From Alphaproteobacteria bacterium (GTDB lineage Bacteria > Pseudomonadota > Alphaproteobacteria > Micavibrionales > Micavibrionaceae): DNA of 64,000 nt. The stretch covers positions 493,093 through 557,092 of the forward strand of contig JAUHVY010000001.1 of assembly GCA_030424975.1 (NCBI GenBank), given 5' to 3'. Under the pieces are notes generated by a model that was given only the letters and a program-made list of their open reading frames with translations, ran no database searches and was not told where the DNA came from. Shown in pieces: positions 46,838 to 55,624 of the stretch; the first letter of the stretch is position 1; every line of letters starts with the position of its first letter. A program made the position numbers and the translations under genes.

Positions 46838-48832
46838 TCAGACATCTATGTCTTCTACGAATTGGGCGTTGTCCTGAATAAAACGGTAACGCGCTTCGGC
46901 ATCTTTCCCCATAAGGCGTTGTACGAGGTCATCAGCATCTGCCTGCGGTGTTACGAACTCTTCTTCTTCGTCTTCCATTTCATCGGGATTAATTCCCAAA
47001 GCTGCCATGGCGTCAGGCAGTGTCACGCGAAGTAATATACGTGAATTCGGATCCATTGTCGTTTCTTTAAGCTGCTTGGCGGGCATTTCACCAAGACCTT
47101 TGAAACGGCTGACTTCAATATTTTTCTTACCTTTGAAAAGCGTTTCCATGAGCTCATCTTTGTGCAAGTCATCACGCGCATAGGCACTTGTTGTGCCATG
47201 AACAAGACGATATAGCGGCGGCTGAGCAAGGTACAGGTGACCTTTTTCAATCAGAGGCTTCATTTGTGTGTAGAACATCGTCACGAGTAATGACGCAATA
47301 TGCGCACCGTCAACATCCGCATCTGTCATGATGATCACACGCTCATAGCGCAGAGCATCAATGTTAAAGTCTTTTCCTGAGCCACATCCAAGCGCTTGTA
47401 TAAGGTCTTGAATCTCCTGGTTTGCGCGAATTTTATCGCGTGTAGCACTAACGACATTAAGAATTTTACCGCGCAACGGTAGGATAGCCTGTGTTTCACG
47501 GTTACGTCCTTGTTTGGCTGATCCGCCCGCGCTGTCACCCTCAACGATGAAAATTTCAGTATCATTCGCATCCTGACGAGAGCAGTCAGCAAGTTTTCCC
47601 GGTAGACGAAGTTTACGCGTTGCGCTTTTACGTGCGGTTGCTTTGTCTTCTTTACGGCGTTGACGTTCCTCGGCCTTTTCAATGATAGCCGTTAAAAGCT
47701 TTGTGCTTGATTTAGGGTCTTTTGAGAGCCATAGGTCAAAGTAATCTTTTATCGCGGAATCAACCCATTTCGAGACATCGTTGCTCACGAGTTTTTCTTT
47801 TGTTTGACCCTGAAATTGTGGGTCTTTGATGAATACAGAGAGCAAGATTGCTGCGCCTGACATGATATCGTCCGCAGAAATAACAGATGTCTTTTTAACG
47901 CCTGTCATATCGCCATATGCGCGTAGACCCTTCGATAGCGCAGATCTGAGGCCACTTTCATGTGTTCCGCCAAGTGGCGTGGGAACCGTATTACAATAGG
48001 AGTGAATAAAACCGTCATCATCTTCGGGCCAGGTGATCGCAAACTCAACACGGCCTGCTTCATCCGGTAATTTAATGTTACCGTTAAAAACGGTATCTGT
48101 GATCGTTGGGCGATCTTTTAAGGTGGATGTCAGATAATCCAGCAGGCCATTTGGAAACTTGAATGTCGCTTCCGGTGTTACTTTGCTTTCCGGTTTTATT
48201 AATGAGGGATCGCATTTCCAACGTATTTCGACGCCCGAATAGAGATATGCTTTTGATCGCAGCATTTGAAATAGCCATGCAGGCTTAAACCCGATCTTAT
48301 CACCAAATATCTCGGGATCAGGGTGGAAGCAAACCGTTGTGCCGCGGCGATTATGGATAGCGCCTAAATTCTCGAGCTTTGTAACGGGCAGGCCGCGTGA
48401 AAAACTCTGTTTATATAATGTTTTATCGCGGGCGACCTCAATCCACATATCATCGGAAAGGGCGTTTACAACAGAAATACCGACACCGTGCAAACCACCT
48501 GATGTTTGGTATGCTTTGTTTGAGAACTTACCACCGGAATGCAAGGTCGTTAAAATAACCTCGAGCGCGGATTTATCTGGGAATTTGGGGTGTTTGTCGA
48601 CAGGAATACCACGTCCGTTATCACGAATGGTAATGATATTTCCGACATCAAGTGAAAATTCAATCCAATCAGCATGACCGGCCACCGCCTCATCCATGGA
48701 GTTATCAAGGATTTCTCCGACTAAATGGTGATACGCACGCTCATCTGTACCCCCAATATACATACCGGGGCGTTTGCGGACAGGCTCTAGGCCTTCGAGG
48801 ACTTCAATGGAGGATGCATTATAATCAGACAT
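46838..48832 (-). CDS. parE: DNA topoisomerase IV subunit B
   Basis: 664 residues. GHKL ATPase motifs are LEPVRKRPGMYIGGTDERAYHH, EILDNSMDEAVAGHA and GLHGVGISVVNALSDD; the TOPRIM part has EIFIVEGDSAGGSAKQGRNRETQAILPLRGKILNV and IIMTDADVDGAHI. The GTDERAYHH form and length of about 660 indicate ParE rather than GyrB (about 800). It is paired with the distant parC. YdbH-like gene follows. Confidence 0.93.
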   Translation of the reverse strand: MSDYNASSIEVLEGLEPVRKRPGMYIGGTDERAYHHLVGEILDNSMDEAVAGHADWIEFSLDVGNIITIRDNGRGIPVDKHPKFPDKSALEVILTTLHSGGKFSNKAYQTSGGLHGVGISVVNALSDDMWIEVARDKTLYKQSFSRGLPVTKLENLGAIHNRRGTTVCFHPDPEIFGDKIGFKPAWLFQMLRSKAYLYSGVEIRWKCDPSLIKPESKVTPEATFKFPNGLLDYLTSTLKDRPTITDTVFNGNIKLPDEAGRVEFAITWPEDDDGFIHSYCNTVPTPLGGTHESGLRSALSKGLRAYGDMTGVKKTSVISADDIMSGAAILLSVFIKDPQFQGQTKEKLVSNDVSKWVDSAIKDYFDLWLSKDPKSSTKLLTAIIEKAEERQRRKEDKATARKSATRKLRLPGKLADCSRQDANDTEIFIVEGDSAGGSAKQGRNRETQAILPLRGKILNVVSATRDKIRANQEIQDLIQALGCGSGKDFNIDALRYERVIIMTDADVDGAHIASLLVTMFYTQMKPLIEKGHLYLAQPPLYRLVHGTTSAYARDDLHKDELMETLFKGKKNIEVSRFKGLGEMPAKQLKETTMDPNSRILLRVTLPDAMAALGINPDEMEDEEEEFVTPQADADDLVQRLMGKDAEARYRFIQDNAQFVEDIDV

Positions 48833-49007
48833 GGAGGGATTCTAATCTCTTTTCTACTCAAAATAAACAGCTCAGGTCATATTCATTAACCTTATGCACT
48901 GTTTGAATCAAATATTTTATTTACCAACGAGAATAACGAACTTGTCATGAAGGTGTTTAACGCGATACTATGAAAGACAAGTTTCAAAGTCGGAGAACAT
49001 ACTTCCT

Positions 49008-50201
49008 ATGCCTTTTGTTAAAAACATATATCTATTTGTTTTACTTTTTATCGGAGTTTTTGCGTTTTTGCCTCAAGAGGCTCTCGCGCAAGCAAAAGAA
49101 CAAGGTATTTTTGAGCGTTTTGTGAAGCCTTTTCCGGAAATTCCGGTTATGGATAAAGCGGAGTTTAATGAAAAAACAGATGCTTTGCGCAAAAAACCCT
49201 ACGGTCAGGAAGTGTTGGAGTATGAGATTCGTGTGCCTAAGGGGTGGACGGAAATGGATGAGGTTTCCAGTAACTTCAAAATGAGTGATAAACTATTCTC
49301 TGATTTGAACACATTTATCGGGCCTCCTACGGTCTTCGGTAGAAGCCGCATAGATATTCAGGCTCTTAATCTAGATGTAAACCTGACTGCGGTGCAGTGG
49401 TATTTGCGTTATATTCTTGAAGGTGGATATACAACAGAGGGGTTTGTTGTGCATGATGATGATATGGTCGAAGCCTTGATGATCGTCATGGAAAAGGATT
49501 ATACATTTTACCTGCGTACAAAGGTTATCATTAACGGTGCTAAAGTGATTATCGCTCGATATTATGTGCCGGTAAATATCATGAAAGAGAAGGCATCAAT
49601 GCAGGCTGCTGTTCTTGATAGCTTTAATATTATCAACAAACATCCAAGAGAAGATATGGAAATGTATGATTTTCGTTTTCTGGATGTGGCTGAACTAAAG
49701 TATCCGATGAACTGGAAAGTCGTTGCAAGCCCTCCACGTTCTGTTGATCGTATGGATATTGCGCTGCTTAATGTACGCGAAGTAAAAGATACTTATGGAC
49801 GGGTTGAGTCTTCTCTGACTGAGGGGAAGCTTGATGTTACGATTGTTTCTTCTGCTGTGAATAATTCATTGGTAGAAGAGGTAAGGGAATATAAGAAGAA
49901 AATTGAATCTACAGGTATGTTGATTGGAGAAAAACTCGAATTTGACGGGAAAGTTTCTTATGGGCGAGATATCGATTTTGGTTTGACGGAAGTATACAAG
50001 GGGCTAGATAGTGCCAACAGTTCTACAGAATATGAATTTTGGTATACGCTTATGGTTGGTGGTAACTACTACTACTTCATGATGCTGTTAACACCATCGC
50101 GTAATGAAAACTTTGCTGTGTGGGCAGAAAATACCCAGAATTATAGGGCTATGGTTGGTAAGTTTACGCCGATGGTTGGTGCGTTTTTGGATCGCCAATA
50201 A
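49008..50201 (+). CDS. Hypothetical exported protein with two similar halves
   Basis: 397 residues. A signal peptide is clear (IYLFVLLFIGVFAFLPQEALAQ). Two units share a layout: YEIRVPKGWTEM ... IDIQALNLDVNLTAVQWYLRYILEGGY and KYPMNWKVVA ... LDVTIVSSAVNNSLVEEVREYKKKIESTG. The pattern of a Trp-containing strand (VPKGW / YPMNW) followed by a helix recalls DcrB/PsbP-like folds; this is a weak resemblance. Predicted periplasmic, no lipobox. It is a lone gene, convergent with glnA. Confidence 0.65.
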   Translation: MPFVKNIYLFVLLFIGVFAFLPQEALAQAKEQGIFERFVKPFPEIPVMDKAEFNEKTDALRKKPYGQEVLEYEIRVPKGWTEMDEVSSNFKMSDKLFSDLNTFIGPPTVFGRSRIDIQALNLDVNLTAVQWYLRYILEGGYTTEGFVVHDDDMVEALMIVMEKDYTFYLRTKVIINGAKVIIARYYVPVNIMKEKASMQAAVLDSFNIINKHPREDMEMYDFRFLDVAELKYPMNWKVVASPPRSVDRMDIALLNVREVKDTYGRVESSLTEGKLDVTIVSSAVNNSLVEEVREYKKKIESTGMLIGEKLEFDGKVSYGRDIDFGLTEVYKGLDSANSSTEYEFWYTLMVGGNYYYFMMLLTPSRNENFAVWAENTQNYRAMVGKFTPMVGAFLDRQ

Positions 50202-50223
50202 CTTAAGCAAAAATCTTATAAGA

Positions 50224-50260
50224 AAAGCCGCATGAGTTATCCTCTGCGGCTTTAATTTTT
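50224..50260. terminator. Bidirectional terminator between the exported protein gene and glnA
   Basis: AAAGCCGCA at 50224-50232 pairs with TGCGGCTTT at 50245-50253 around a 12-nt loop; T-rich sequence follows on the plus side and A-rich sequence precedes it. Confidence 0.8.
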
Positions 50261-50274
50261 TATATTGAGAAACA

Positions 50275-51705
50275 TTAAACCGAATAATACATCTCTAGCT
50301 CAATGGGATGTGTGGTTGTTTCATATCGTGTGATTTCTTGTTCTTTTAGTGCGATATAGCCCAAGATCAAATCTTTTGTGAAAACGTCACCTTTAAGGAG
50401 GAAGTCGTGATCATTCTTTAAGGCATCCAATGCTTGACGAAGAGAGGCGCATACATGCGGAATTTTTGCTGTTTCTTCTGCGTTTAGTTCATACAAATCT
50501 TGGTCCATAGCATCGCCCGGGTGGATTTTGTTTTCAATGCCGTCCAAGCCGGCCATAAGCATAGCGGAAAATGCAAGATATGGGTTTGCAGACGGATCAG
50601 GGAAACGAATTTCAATGCGGCGTCCCTTTGGTGAGCCGGTATACGGAATGCGGCAGGCTGCAGAACGGTTTTTAGCGGAATACGCCAACAACACTGGTGC
50701 CTCATACCCGGGAACCAAACGTTTATAGCTGTTTGTTGATGGGTTCGTGAATGCGTTCAAGGCACGTGCATGTTTCATGATACCACCGATGTAATATATG
50801 GCATCCTCTGACAAGTCGGCGTAGCTATTTCCGGCGAAGATGGGTTTTCCTGATTTCCAAACGGATTGGTGCACATGCATACCTGAGCCGTTGTCGCCGT
50901 TAATTGGCTTTGGCATGAATGTGGCAGTTTTGCCATAGCTATGTGCAACGTTATGAACGGCGTGTTTGTATATTTGGATATTATCGGCGCTCTCAACTAA
51001 CGTCGCGAATTTAATACCAAGCTCACACTGACTAGGGGCTACTTCATGGTGATGTTTTTCAACTGAAACGCCCATGCTTTCAACAACTGTCAGCATTTCT
51101 GCGCGGATATCAGAAAGAGAATCGACGGGGCTATCAGGGAAGTACCCGCCCTTAACGCCGGGTCTGTGTCCCATATTGCCGGTCGGGTAGTCCCGCCCTG
51201 CATTATACGGGCCTTCTTCGCTATCCAGTTCGTATGATACGTGGTTGCTTTTTACATTAACCTTCACATCATCGAAAACAAAGAATTCGGGTTCGGGGCC
51301 AAAATATGCCGTATCTCCAAGGCCTGACTTCTTTAGATATTTTTCGGCGGCTTTTGCAACGTAACGCGGGTCACGGTTATACGGTGCATTTGTCGCAGGG
51401 TCATAAACATCACAGAAAATTTTGATCGTCTTTTGCGCGGCGAACGGATCGTAGGTTACGCGGTTCAGATCAGGCTTTAGCAACATGTCTGATTCATTAA
51501 TAGCGCGCCAACCTGAAATCGATGATGCATCAAACGCAATACCTTCTTCGATGATGTCTTTGTCAAAGGCGCTAACGTGTTGGGCGGTATGCTGCCATTT
51601 TCCGCGTAAATCTGTGAAATTAAAATCGATAAACTGAACATCGTTTTCTTCGATATATTTCAAAATATCCGCGGGTGATTTAAATGAAAGTTTATAAGCG
51701 CTCAC
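50275..51705 (-). CDS. glnA: Glutamine synthetase type I
   Basis: 476 residues from a GTG at 51705, with AAAGGA 7 nt upstream. It makes glutamine from glutamate, ammonia and ATP in a dodecamer. Motifs include [64 protein letters not shown] and [29 protein letters not shown] in shorter parts. The adenylylation tyrosine (Y405 in DLYELNAEE) is present, so control by a GlnE-type adenylyltransferase is likely. The glnB gene that normally precedes glnA is not upstream. Confidence 0.95.
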   Translation of the reverse strand: MSAYKLSFKSPADILKYIEENDVQFIDFNFTDLRGKWQHTAQHVSAFDKDIIEEGIAFDASSISGWRAINESDMLLKPDLNRVTYDPFAAQKTIKIFCDVYDPATNAPYNRDPRYVAKAAEKYLKKSGLGDTAYFGPEPEFFVFDDVKVNVKSNHVSYELDSEEGPYNAGRDYPTGNMGHRPGVKGGYFPDSPVDSLSDIRAEMLTVVESMGVSVEKHHHEVAPSQCELGIKFATLVESADNIQIYKHAVHNVAHSYGKTATFMPKPINGDNGSGMHVHQSVWKSGKPIFAGNSYADLSEDAIYYIGGIMKHARALNAFTNPSTNSYKRLVPGYEAPVLLAYSAKNRSAACRIPYTGSPKGRRIEIRFPDPSANPYLAFSAMLMAGLDGIENKIHPGDAMDQDLYELNAEETAKIPHVCASLRQALDALKNDHDFLLKGDVFTKDLILGYIALKEQEITRYETTTHPIELEMYYSV

Positions 51706-51873
51706 GTTGTGATCCTTTACATACTTGATTGAATTGGAATAAAATTAGTAGCACGCACAATATGGATGAACAAGAAGGTTGTTTTCATCGTAGTGTGAAA
51801 TTTTTGCGTTATTGTAAATAATCCTCTTGACCTGATGAATTGATATATTATAGACAAGGGAACCTGTTTCTGT

Positions 51874-51950
51874 GGCGGCCGTAGTTCAGCTGGTAGAACA
51901 CTCGGTTGTGGTCCGAGACGTCGCGGGTTCAAATCCCGTCGGTCGCCCCA
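51874..51950 (+). tRNA. tRNA-His (GTG)
   Basis: 77 nt with CCA encoded. The extra G-1 and discriminator C73 that identify tRNA-His are both encoded. Anticodon stem CTCGG/CCGAG, loop TTGTGGT, anticodon GTG; T arm GCGGG/CCCGT with loop TTCAAAT. Confidence 0.95.
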
Positions 51951-51982
51951 TTCTTTTTATTGTTATTCCCTTAAAAATATCT

Positions 51983-52011
51983 TTGTATCATGAAGTGCGC
52001 TTTCATATAAT
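51983..52011 (+). promoter_or_regulatory. Predicted nnrD promoter, apparently leaderless
   Basis: TTGTAT at 51983-51988 and TATAAT at 52006-52011 are separated by 17 bp. The -10 ends 6 bp before the ATG and no SD is present, which places transcription start at or beside the A of the ATG. Confidence 0.55.
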
Positions 52012-52017
52012 GCCCGC

Positions 52018-52899
52018 ATGAAAAACACACCTGATCTTTGGCTAAAAGAATTTCCTATACCTGATGCGCTCAGTCACAAATACACGCGCGGTCAAGTCTG
52101 TGTGCTTGGTGGTGTTCAAATGACAGGTGCGGCGTGTTTGTCTGCGGATGGAGCCGCGCGCATAGGTGCGGGGCTGGTGACGATTGTCAGCCCTTATTTA
52201 ACCCTTGGTCAAAAGGTACAGGGCTTCGACCCGATTTATATCTATAAATCATTTCGCCCATATATTATTGCACGCAATGATATGACCATTCAGCATTTCG
52301 TTGAGCGCGCGACCGTGAAGGGGCGCGTATGCGCTATTGTTGGTCCGGGTTTAGGGGATGAGGAATATGAAACTGTTCGCGCGATTATTCTTTCGTTGCT
52401 GCAAGAAAAGATACCGATGGTTATTGATGCGGATGGTTTAAATGCGTTTGCAGGTCACGAGGCAAAGCTTTATGGCGCGTTACACCGTGATGTGATTTTG
52501 ACGCCGCATGATGGAGAATTTAAACGCGTTTTTCCTTCTTTGGCACGGTTAATGACGTCCGACAGAAGGCAGGCAGCAGTTAATGCATCATCCGAAAGTG
52601 GTGCTGTCGTGATTTTAAAAGGTGCCGAAACAACTATAGCATCGCCTGACGGGCAGGTTGTTATGAATGACAAAGCATCACCATTTTTAGCGACAGCCGG
52701 AGCAGGGGATGTGCTTTCGGGTATTGTGGGTGGCCTGTTGGCGCAGGGAATGCACGGCTTTTTGGCGGCCTGTGCATCGGTTTGGATTCACGCGAAATCC
52801 GCAGAAATTAAAGGCGCCGGCCTCGTTGCATCCGATTTAAATGAAAATATTGCAAAAGTTTTGAAAGAAACACTTGGAATCGATGAAAAAGTAGGGTAA
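52018..52899 (+). CDS. nnrD: ADP-dependent (S)-NAD(P)H-hydrate dehydratase
   Basis: 293 residues. It repairs damaged NADH/NADPH hydrates. The ribokinase-like fold shows RGQVCVLGGVQMTGAACLSADGAARIGAGLVTI, AIVGPGLGDEE, VIDADGLNAFAG, ILTPHDGEFKRVFP, VILKGAETTIASPDG and the closing ATAGAGDVLSGIVGGLLAQG. The partner epimerase (NnrE), fused at the N-terminus in many bacteria, is missing; this is the dehydratase alone. Standing between tRNA-His and tRNA-Leu. Confidence 0.93.
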   Translation: MKNTPDLWLKEFPIPDALSHKYTRGQVCVLGGVQMTGAACLSADGAARIGAGLVTIVSPYLTLGQKVQGFDPIYIYKSFRPYIIARNDMTIQHFVERATVKGRVCAIVGPGLGDEEYETVRAIILSLLQEKIPMVIDADGLNAFAGHEAKLYGALHRDVILTPHDGEFKRVFPSLARLMTSDRRQAAVNASSESGAVVILKGAETTIASPDGQVVMNDKASPFLATAGAGDVLSGIVGGLLAQGMHGFLAACASVWIHAKSAEIKGAGLVASDLNENIAKVLKETLGIDEKVG

Positions 52900-52944
52900 A
52901 ACCTCGCATCAAGTTCGGAAACGAACGGAAAATACATTGTTAGT

Positions 52945-53030
52945 GCGGGTGTGGCGGAATTGGTAGACGCACCAGATTTAGGTTCTGGCGCCCTTCGGGC
53001 GTGGGGGTTCAAGTCCCTTCACCCGCACCA
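52945..53030 (+). tRNA. tRNA-Leu (TAG)
   Basis: 86 nt with CCA encoded. Acceptor GCGGGTG/CACCCGC; anticodon stem CCAGA/TCTGG encloses TTTAGGT, anticodon TAG; a long variable arm (GCGCCCTTCGGGCGT) as expected for leucine tRNA; T loop TTCAAGT. Confidence 0.95.
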
Positions 53031-53035
53031 TCTTT

Positions 53036-53065
53036 AAAAGCCGGCAATTAAGCGGCTTTTTTTTT
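53036..53065 (+). terminator. Intrinsic terminator after tRNA-Leu
   Basis: AAAAGCCG at 53036-53043 pairs with CGGCTTTT at 53053-53060 around a 9-nt loop; a run of nine Ts overlaps the stem end. Confidence 0.85.
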
Positions 53066-53143
53066 CGGTATGTTGCAGTCATGGACACGGCACATCGATT
53101 TTGATATGAATTTTTGACGTACACAAAAAGAGAAGAGCAAATT

Positions 53144-54628
53144 ATGCAAGTTAAGAAGCTGAAAGAAGACGGGCTTAATCACGAATTAGAAATCACGGTT
53201 GAAGCCGGTGAGATTTCTGAGCGCGTGGACCTACGTTTGAAGGAAGTAAGTAAAACTGTAAAACTTCCGGGGTTCCGTCCTGGTAAAGTTCCTATGAACA
53301 TGATGAAGCAACGTTACGGTAAGGCCGTGATGGGCGAAGTTCTTGAGAGCGCTGTGAATGAGACATCTCAAAAAGCGATGCAAGAACAAGATTTAACACC
53401 TGCTTTGCAGCCAAAAATCGAAGTGAAATCTTTTGATGAAGGTAAAGACCTTGTTTACACAATGTCTATTGAAGTTCTTCCGAAGATTGAGGTTCAGGAC
53501 TACAAAGGTTTCAAGCTAACGAAGCAAGTTGCAAAAGCTGATGATAAAGCGATTGATGAAGCGCTTGAGCGTATTTCATCATTCCGCAAAACAACAAAAG
53601 CTATCGAAGGCAAGCGCGCAAGCAAGAAGGGCGACACTGTTGTGATCGACTTTGACGGCCGTACAGCCGACGATGATGTGAAGCAGCCCGGTATGGCTTC
53701 TCAAGGACATCACTTGGAGCTTGGCGGTGGCCAGTTTATTCCCGGCTTTGAAGATCAGTTGATCGGCAAGAAAGCAGGCGAAAAGGTTGAGGTTAAAGTA
53801 ACATTTCCCGAAGCATATGGTTCAGCTGAACTTGCGGGTCGTGATGCAATTTTTGATGTTGAAATTCATGAAATTCGCGAACCTGAAGATGCGGTTATTG
53901 ATGATGAATTCGCAAAATCACTTGGTTTGGAAGATTTGAAAGCTTTGCGTTCAGCAATCGAAGAGCAAACAAATCAGGAATACAGCAACCAGAGCCGCAT
54001 GAAGTTGAAGAAGGAATTGTTAGACCTTCTTGATGATGCACATGATTTTGACATTCCTGAGGGAATGAAGGACATGGAACTTCAAAACATTATGCACCAG
54101 TTGAAAGCGGATGCGCAGCAACGCGGCGTAACCGAAGAGCCGACTGATGAAGAGAAAGAAGAGTTGGAAGCGATTGCAGAGCGTCGCGTACGCCTGGGCT
54201 TGGTTCTTTCTGAAATCGGTAAAGAAAACAACATTCAGGTTGCGGATGCAGAACTTCAACGTGCAGTGATCAACGAAGCGCAGAAGTATCCGGGCCAGGA
54301 AAAAGAAGTTTTTGATTACTTCGCGAAGAACCGTGATGCTTTGGAATCTCTACGCGCACCAATCTATGAAGATAAGGTTGTGGACTTCATTCTTGAGCTT
54401 GCAGAAGTAAAAGAAAAAGAAGTTAGCGTTGATGATCTTCTTGCGCAGGATGAAGAAGAATTGAAGGTGAAAAAGAAATCATCTTCAAAGAAAAAAGCAC
54501 CTGCTAAAAAAGATGATGAAAAAGCCGAGAAAAAAGCAGCACCAAAGAAGTCTTCTGCAAAGAAAGACGACGAGAAAAAGCCTGCTGCGAAAAAAGCTCC
54601 GGCAAAGAAAGCTGCTGCGAAGAAATAG
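53144..54628 (+). CDS. tig: Trigger factor
   Basis: 494 residues from the ATG at 53144. This ribosome-bound chaperone and prolyl isomerase begins MQVKKLKEDGLNHELEIT and contains the ribosome-binding GFRPGKVPMNMMKQRYG. The FKBP domain spans about 155-240 (GDTVVIDFDGR, HLELGGGQFIPGFEDQLIGKKAGE) and the helical C-domain follows to about 440. The last 50-odd residues are a Lys/Ala/Ser-rich tail (repeated APAKK and SSAKKDDEK units) that resembles bacterial histone-like tails and exceeds the usual length of about 430-450. Confidence 0.95.
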   Translation: MQVKKLKEDGLNHELEITVEAGEISERVDLRLKEVSKTVKLPGFRPGKVPMNMMKQRYGKAVMGEVLESAVNETSQKAMQEQDLTPALQPKIEVKSFDEGKDLVYTMSIEVLPKIEVQDYKGFKLTKQVAKADDKAIDEALERISSFRKTTKAIEGKRASKKGDTVVIDFDGRTADDDVKQPGMASQGHHLELGGGQFIPGFEDQLIGKKAGEKVEVKVTFPEAYGSAELAGRDAIFDVEIHEIREPEDAVIDDEFAKSLGLEDLKALRSAIEEQTNQEYSNQSRMKLKKELLDLLDDAHDFDIPEGMKDMELQNIMHQLKADAQQRGVTEEPTDEEKEELEAIAERRVRLGLVLSEIGKENNIQVADAELQRAVINEAQKYPGQEKEVFDYFAKNRDALESLRAPIYEDKVVDFILELAEVKEKEVSVDDLLAQDEEELKVKKKSSSKKKAPAKKDDEKAEKKAAPKKSSAKKDDEKKPAAKKAPAKKAAAKK

Positions 54629-54716
54629 CGCAAATGCCGCCCAGTGGCTTTTAAAACCTGAGTTTTGGTATGAAAGTCTGGGTATTTTTAAAAATATTTA
54701 TATAAACGTCTTGAAC

Positions 54717-54745
54717 AAGCCGTGCCGTATGGTACGGTTTGTTTT
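54717..54745 (+). terminator. Hairpin after tig
   Basis: AAGCCGTGCC and GGTACGGTTT form a 10-bp stem (two G-U pairs) with a GTAT loop, followed by a short T-run. It may attenuate rather than fully stop transcription into clpP. Confidence 0.6.
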
Positions 54746-54803
54746 GACTCATGCACAATCGATGCGAGTCTTCGTATAACCATAACTAAAAAGAAGTTTT
54801 AAC

Positions 54804-55448
54804 ATGTATGATCGCGATCCTATTGATGTCTATATGAACCACCTAGTGCCGACTGTTATTGAACAGACAAACCGTGGTGAGCGCGCCTTTGACATTTATT
54901 CCCGCCTTTTGAAGGAACGTATTATCTTTTTGACAGGTGAAGTGAATGACTATGTGTCATCAGTGATCTGCGCACAGTTATTGTTCTTGGAATCAGAAAA
55001 CCCGAACAAGGAGATTTCTTTCTACATTAACTCTCCGGGTGGCGTTGTTACTGCCGGTTTGGCAATGTATGACACAATGCAATACATCAAGCCGAAGGTT
55101 TCAACAGTTTGTATTGGGCAGGCCGCATCTATGGGATCCTTCCTTTTGATGGCAGGTGAGCCGGGTATGCGTTATTCCTTGCCAAATTCACGTATTATGA
55201 TCCACCAGCCATCGGGCGGTGCGCGTGGTCAGGCAACGGACATTGAAATTCAGGCAAAAGAGATTTTGCGTTTGCGCAGAATGCTGAACGAAGCCTATGT
55301 GAAGCACACAGGTCAGAAGCTGAAAGCCGTTGAGGATGCAATGGAGCGTGACAACTTCATGAGTGCGGAAGAGGCGAAGAAGTGGGGGTTGATTGACCAT
55401 GTTGTTGAATCAAAGCCTACACCATCTGATAAAGATGAAAAAAAGTAA
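54804..55448 (+). CDS. clpP: ATP-dependent Clp protease proteolytic subunit
   Basis: 214 residues. ClpP forms the tetradecameric peptidase barrel served by ClpX or ClpA. The triad is visible: Ser109 in [11 protein letters not shown], His134 in MIHQPSGGA and Asp183 in MERDNFM. Additional family blocks are YVNSPGG as [13 protein letters not shown] and VHTGQ as KHTGQ. It follows tig, but clpX, which normally comes next, is missing; lon follows instead. Confidence 0.95.
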   Translation: MYDRDPIDVYMNHLVPTVIEQTNRGERAFDIYSRLLKERIIFLTGEVNDYVSSVICAQLLFLESENPNKEISFYINSPGGVVTAGLAMYDTMQYIKPKVSTVCIGQAASMGSFLLMAGEPGMRYSLPNSRIMIHQPSGGARGQATDIEIQAKEILRLRRMLNEAYVKHTGQKLKAVEDAMERDNFMSAEEAKKWGLIDHVVESKPTPSDKDEKK

Positions 55449-55497
55449 TTTCAGCTAAGAAATTATAAACCTTTTCGAGGGTATATTTAGTATTGGT

Positions 55498-55535
55498 AAA
55501 TGCTCTGATCTATATAGGGTTGGGGCATTTTTTTT
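55498..55535 (+). terminator. Intrinsic terminator after clpP
   Basis: AAATGCTC and GGGCATTT form an 8-bp stem with a 17-nt loop and a run of eight Ts. Confidence 0.75.
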
Positions 55536-55624
55536 AATATATCAGAAAAAATACCGAAAACGCTTTTAAATACACTGTTTTCAGCGCATAATAAAAGCTC
55601 AGGCGACAAAAAAGGATAGAGCGA

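Noticed and set aside
54364-54633. Minus-strand frame of Phe/Ala repeats resembling a membrane protein
   Set aside because: It is antisense to the Lys/Ala-rich tail of trigger factor.
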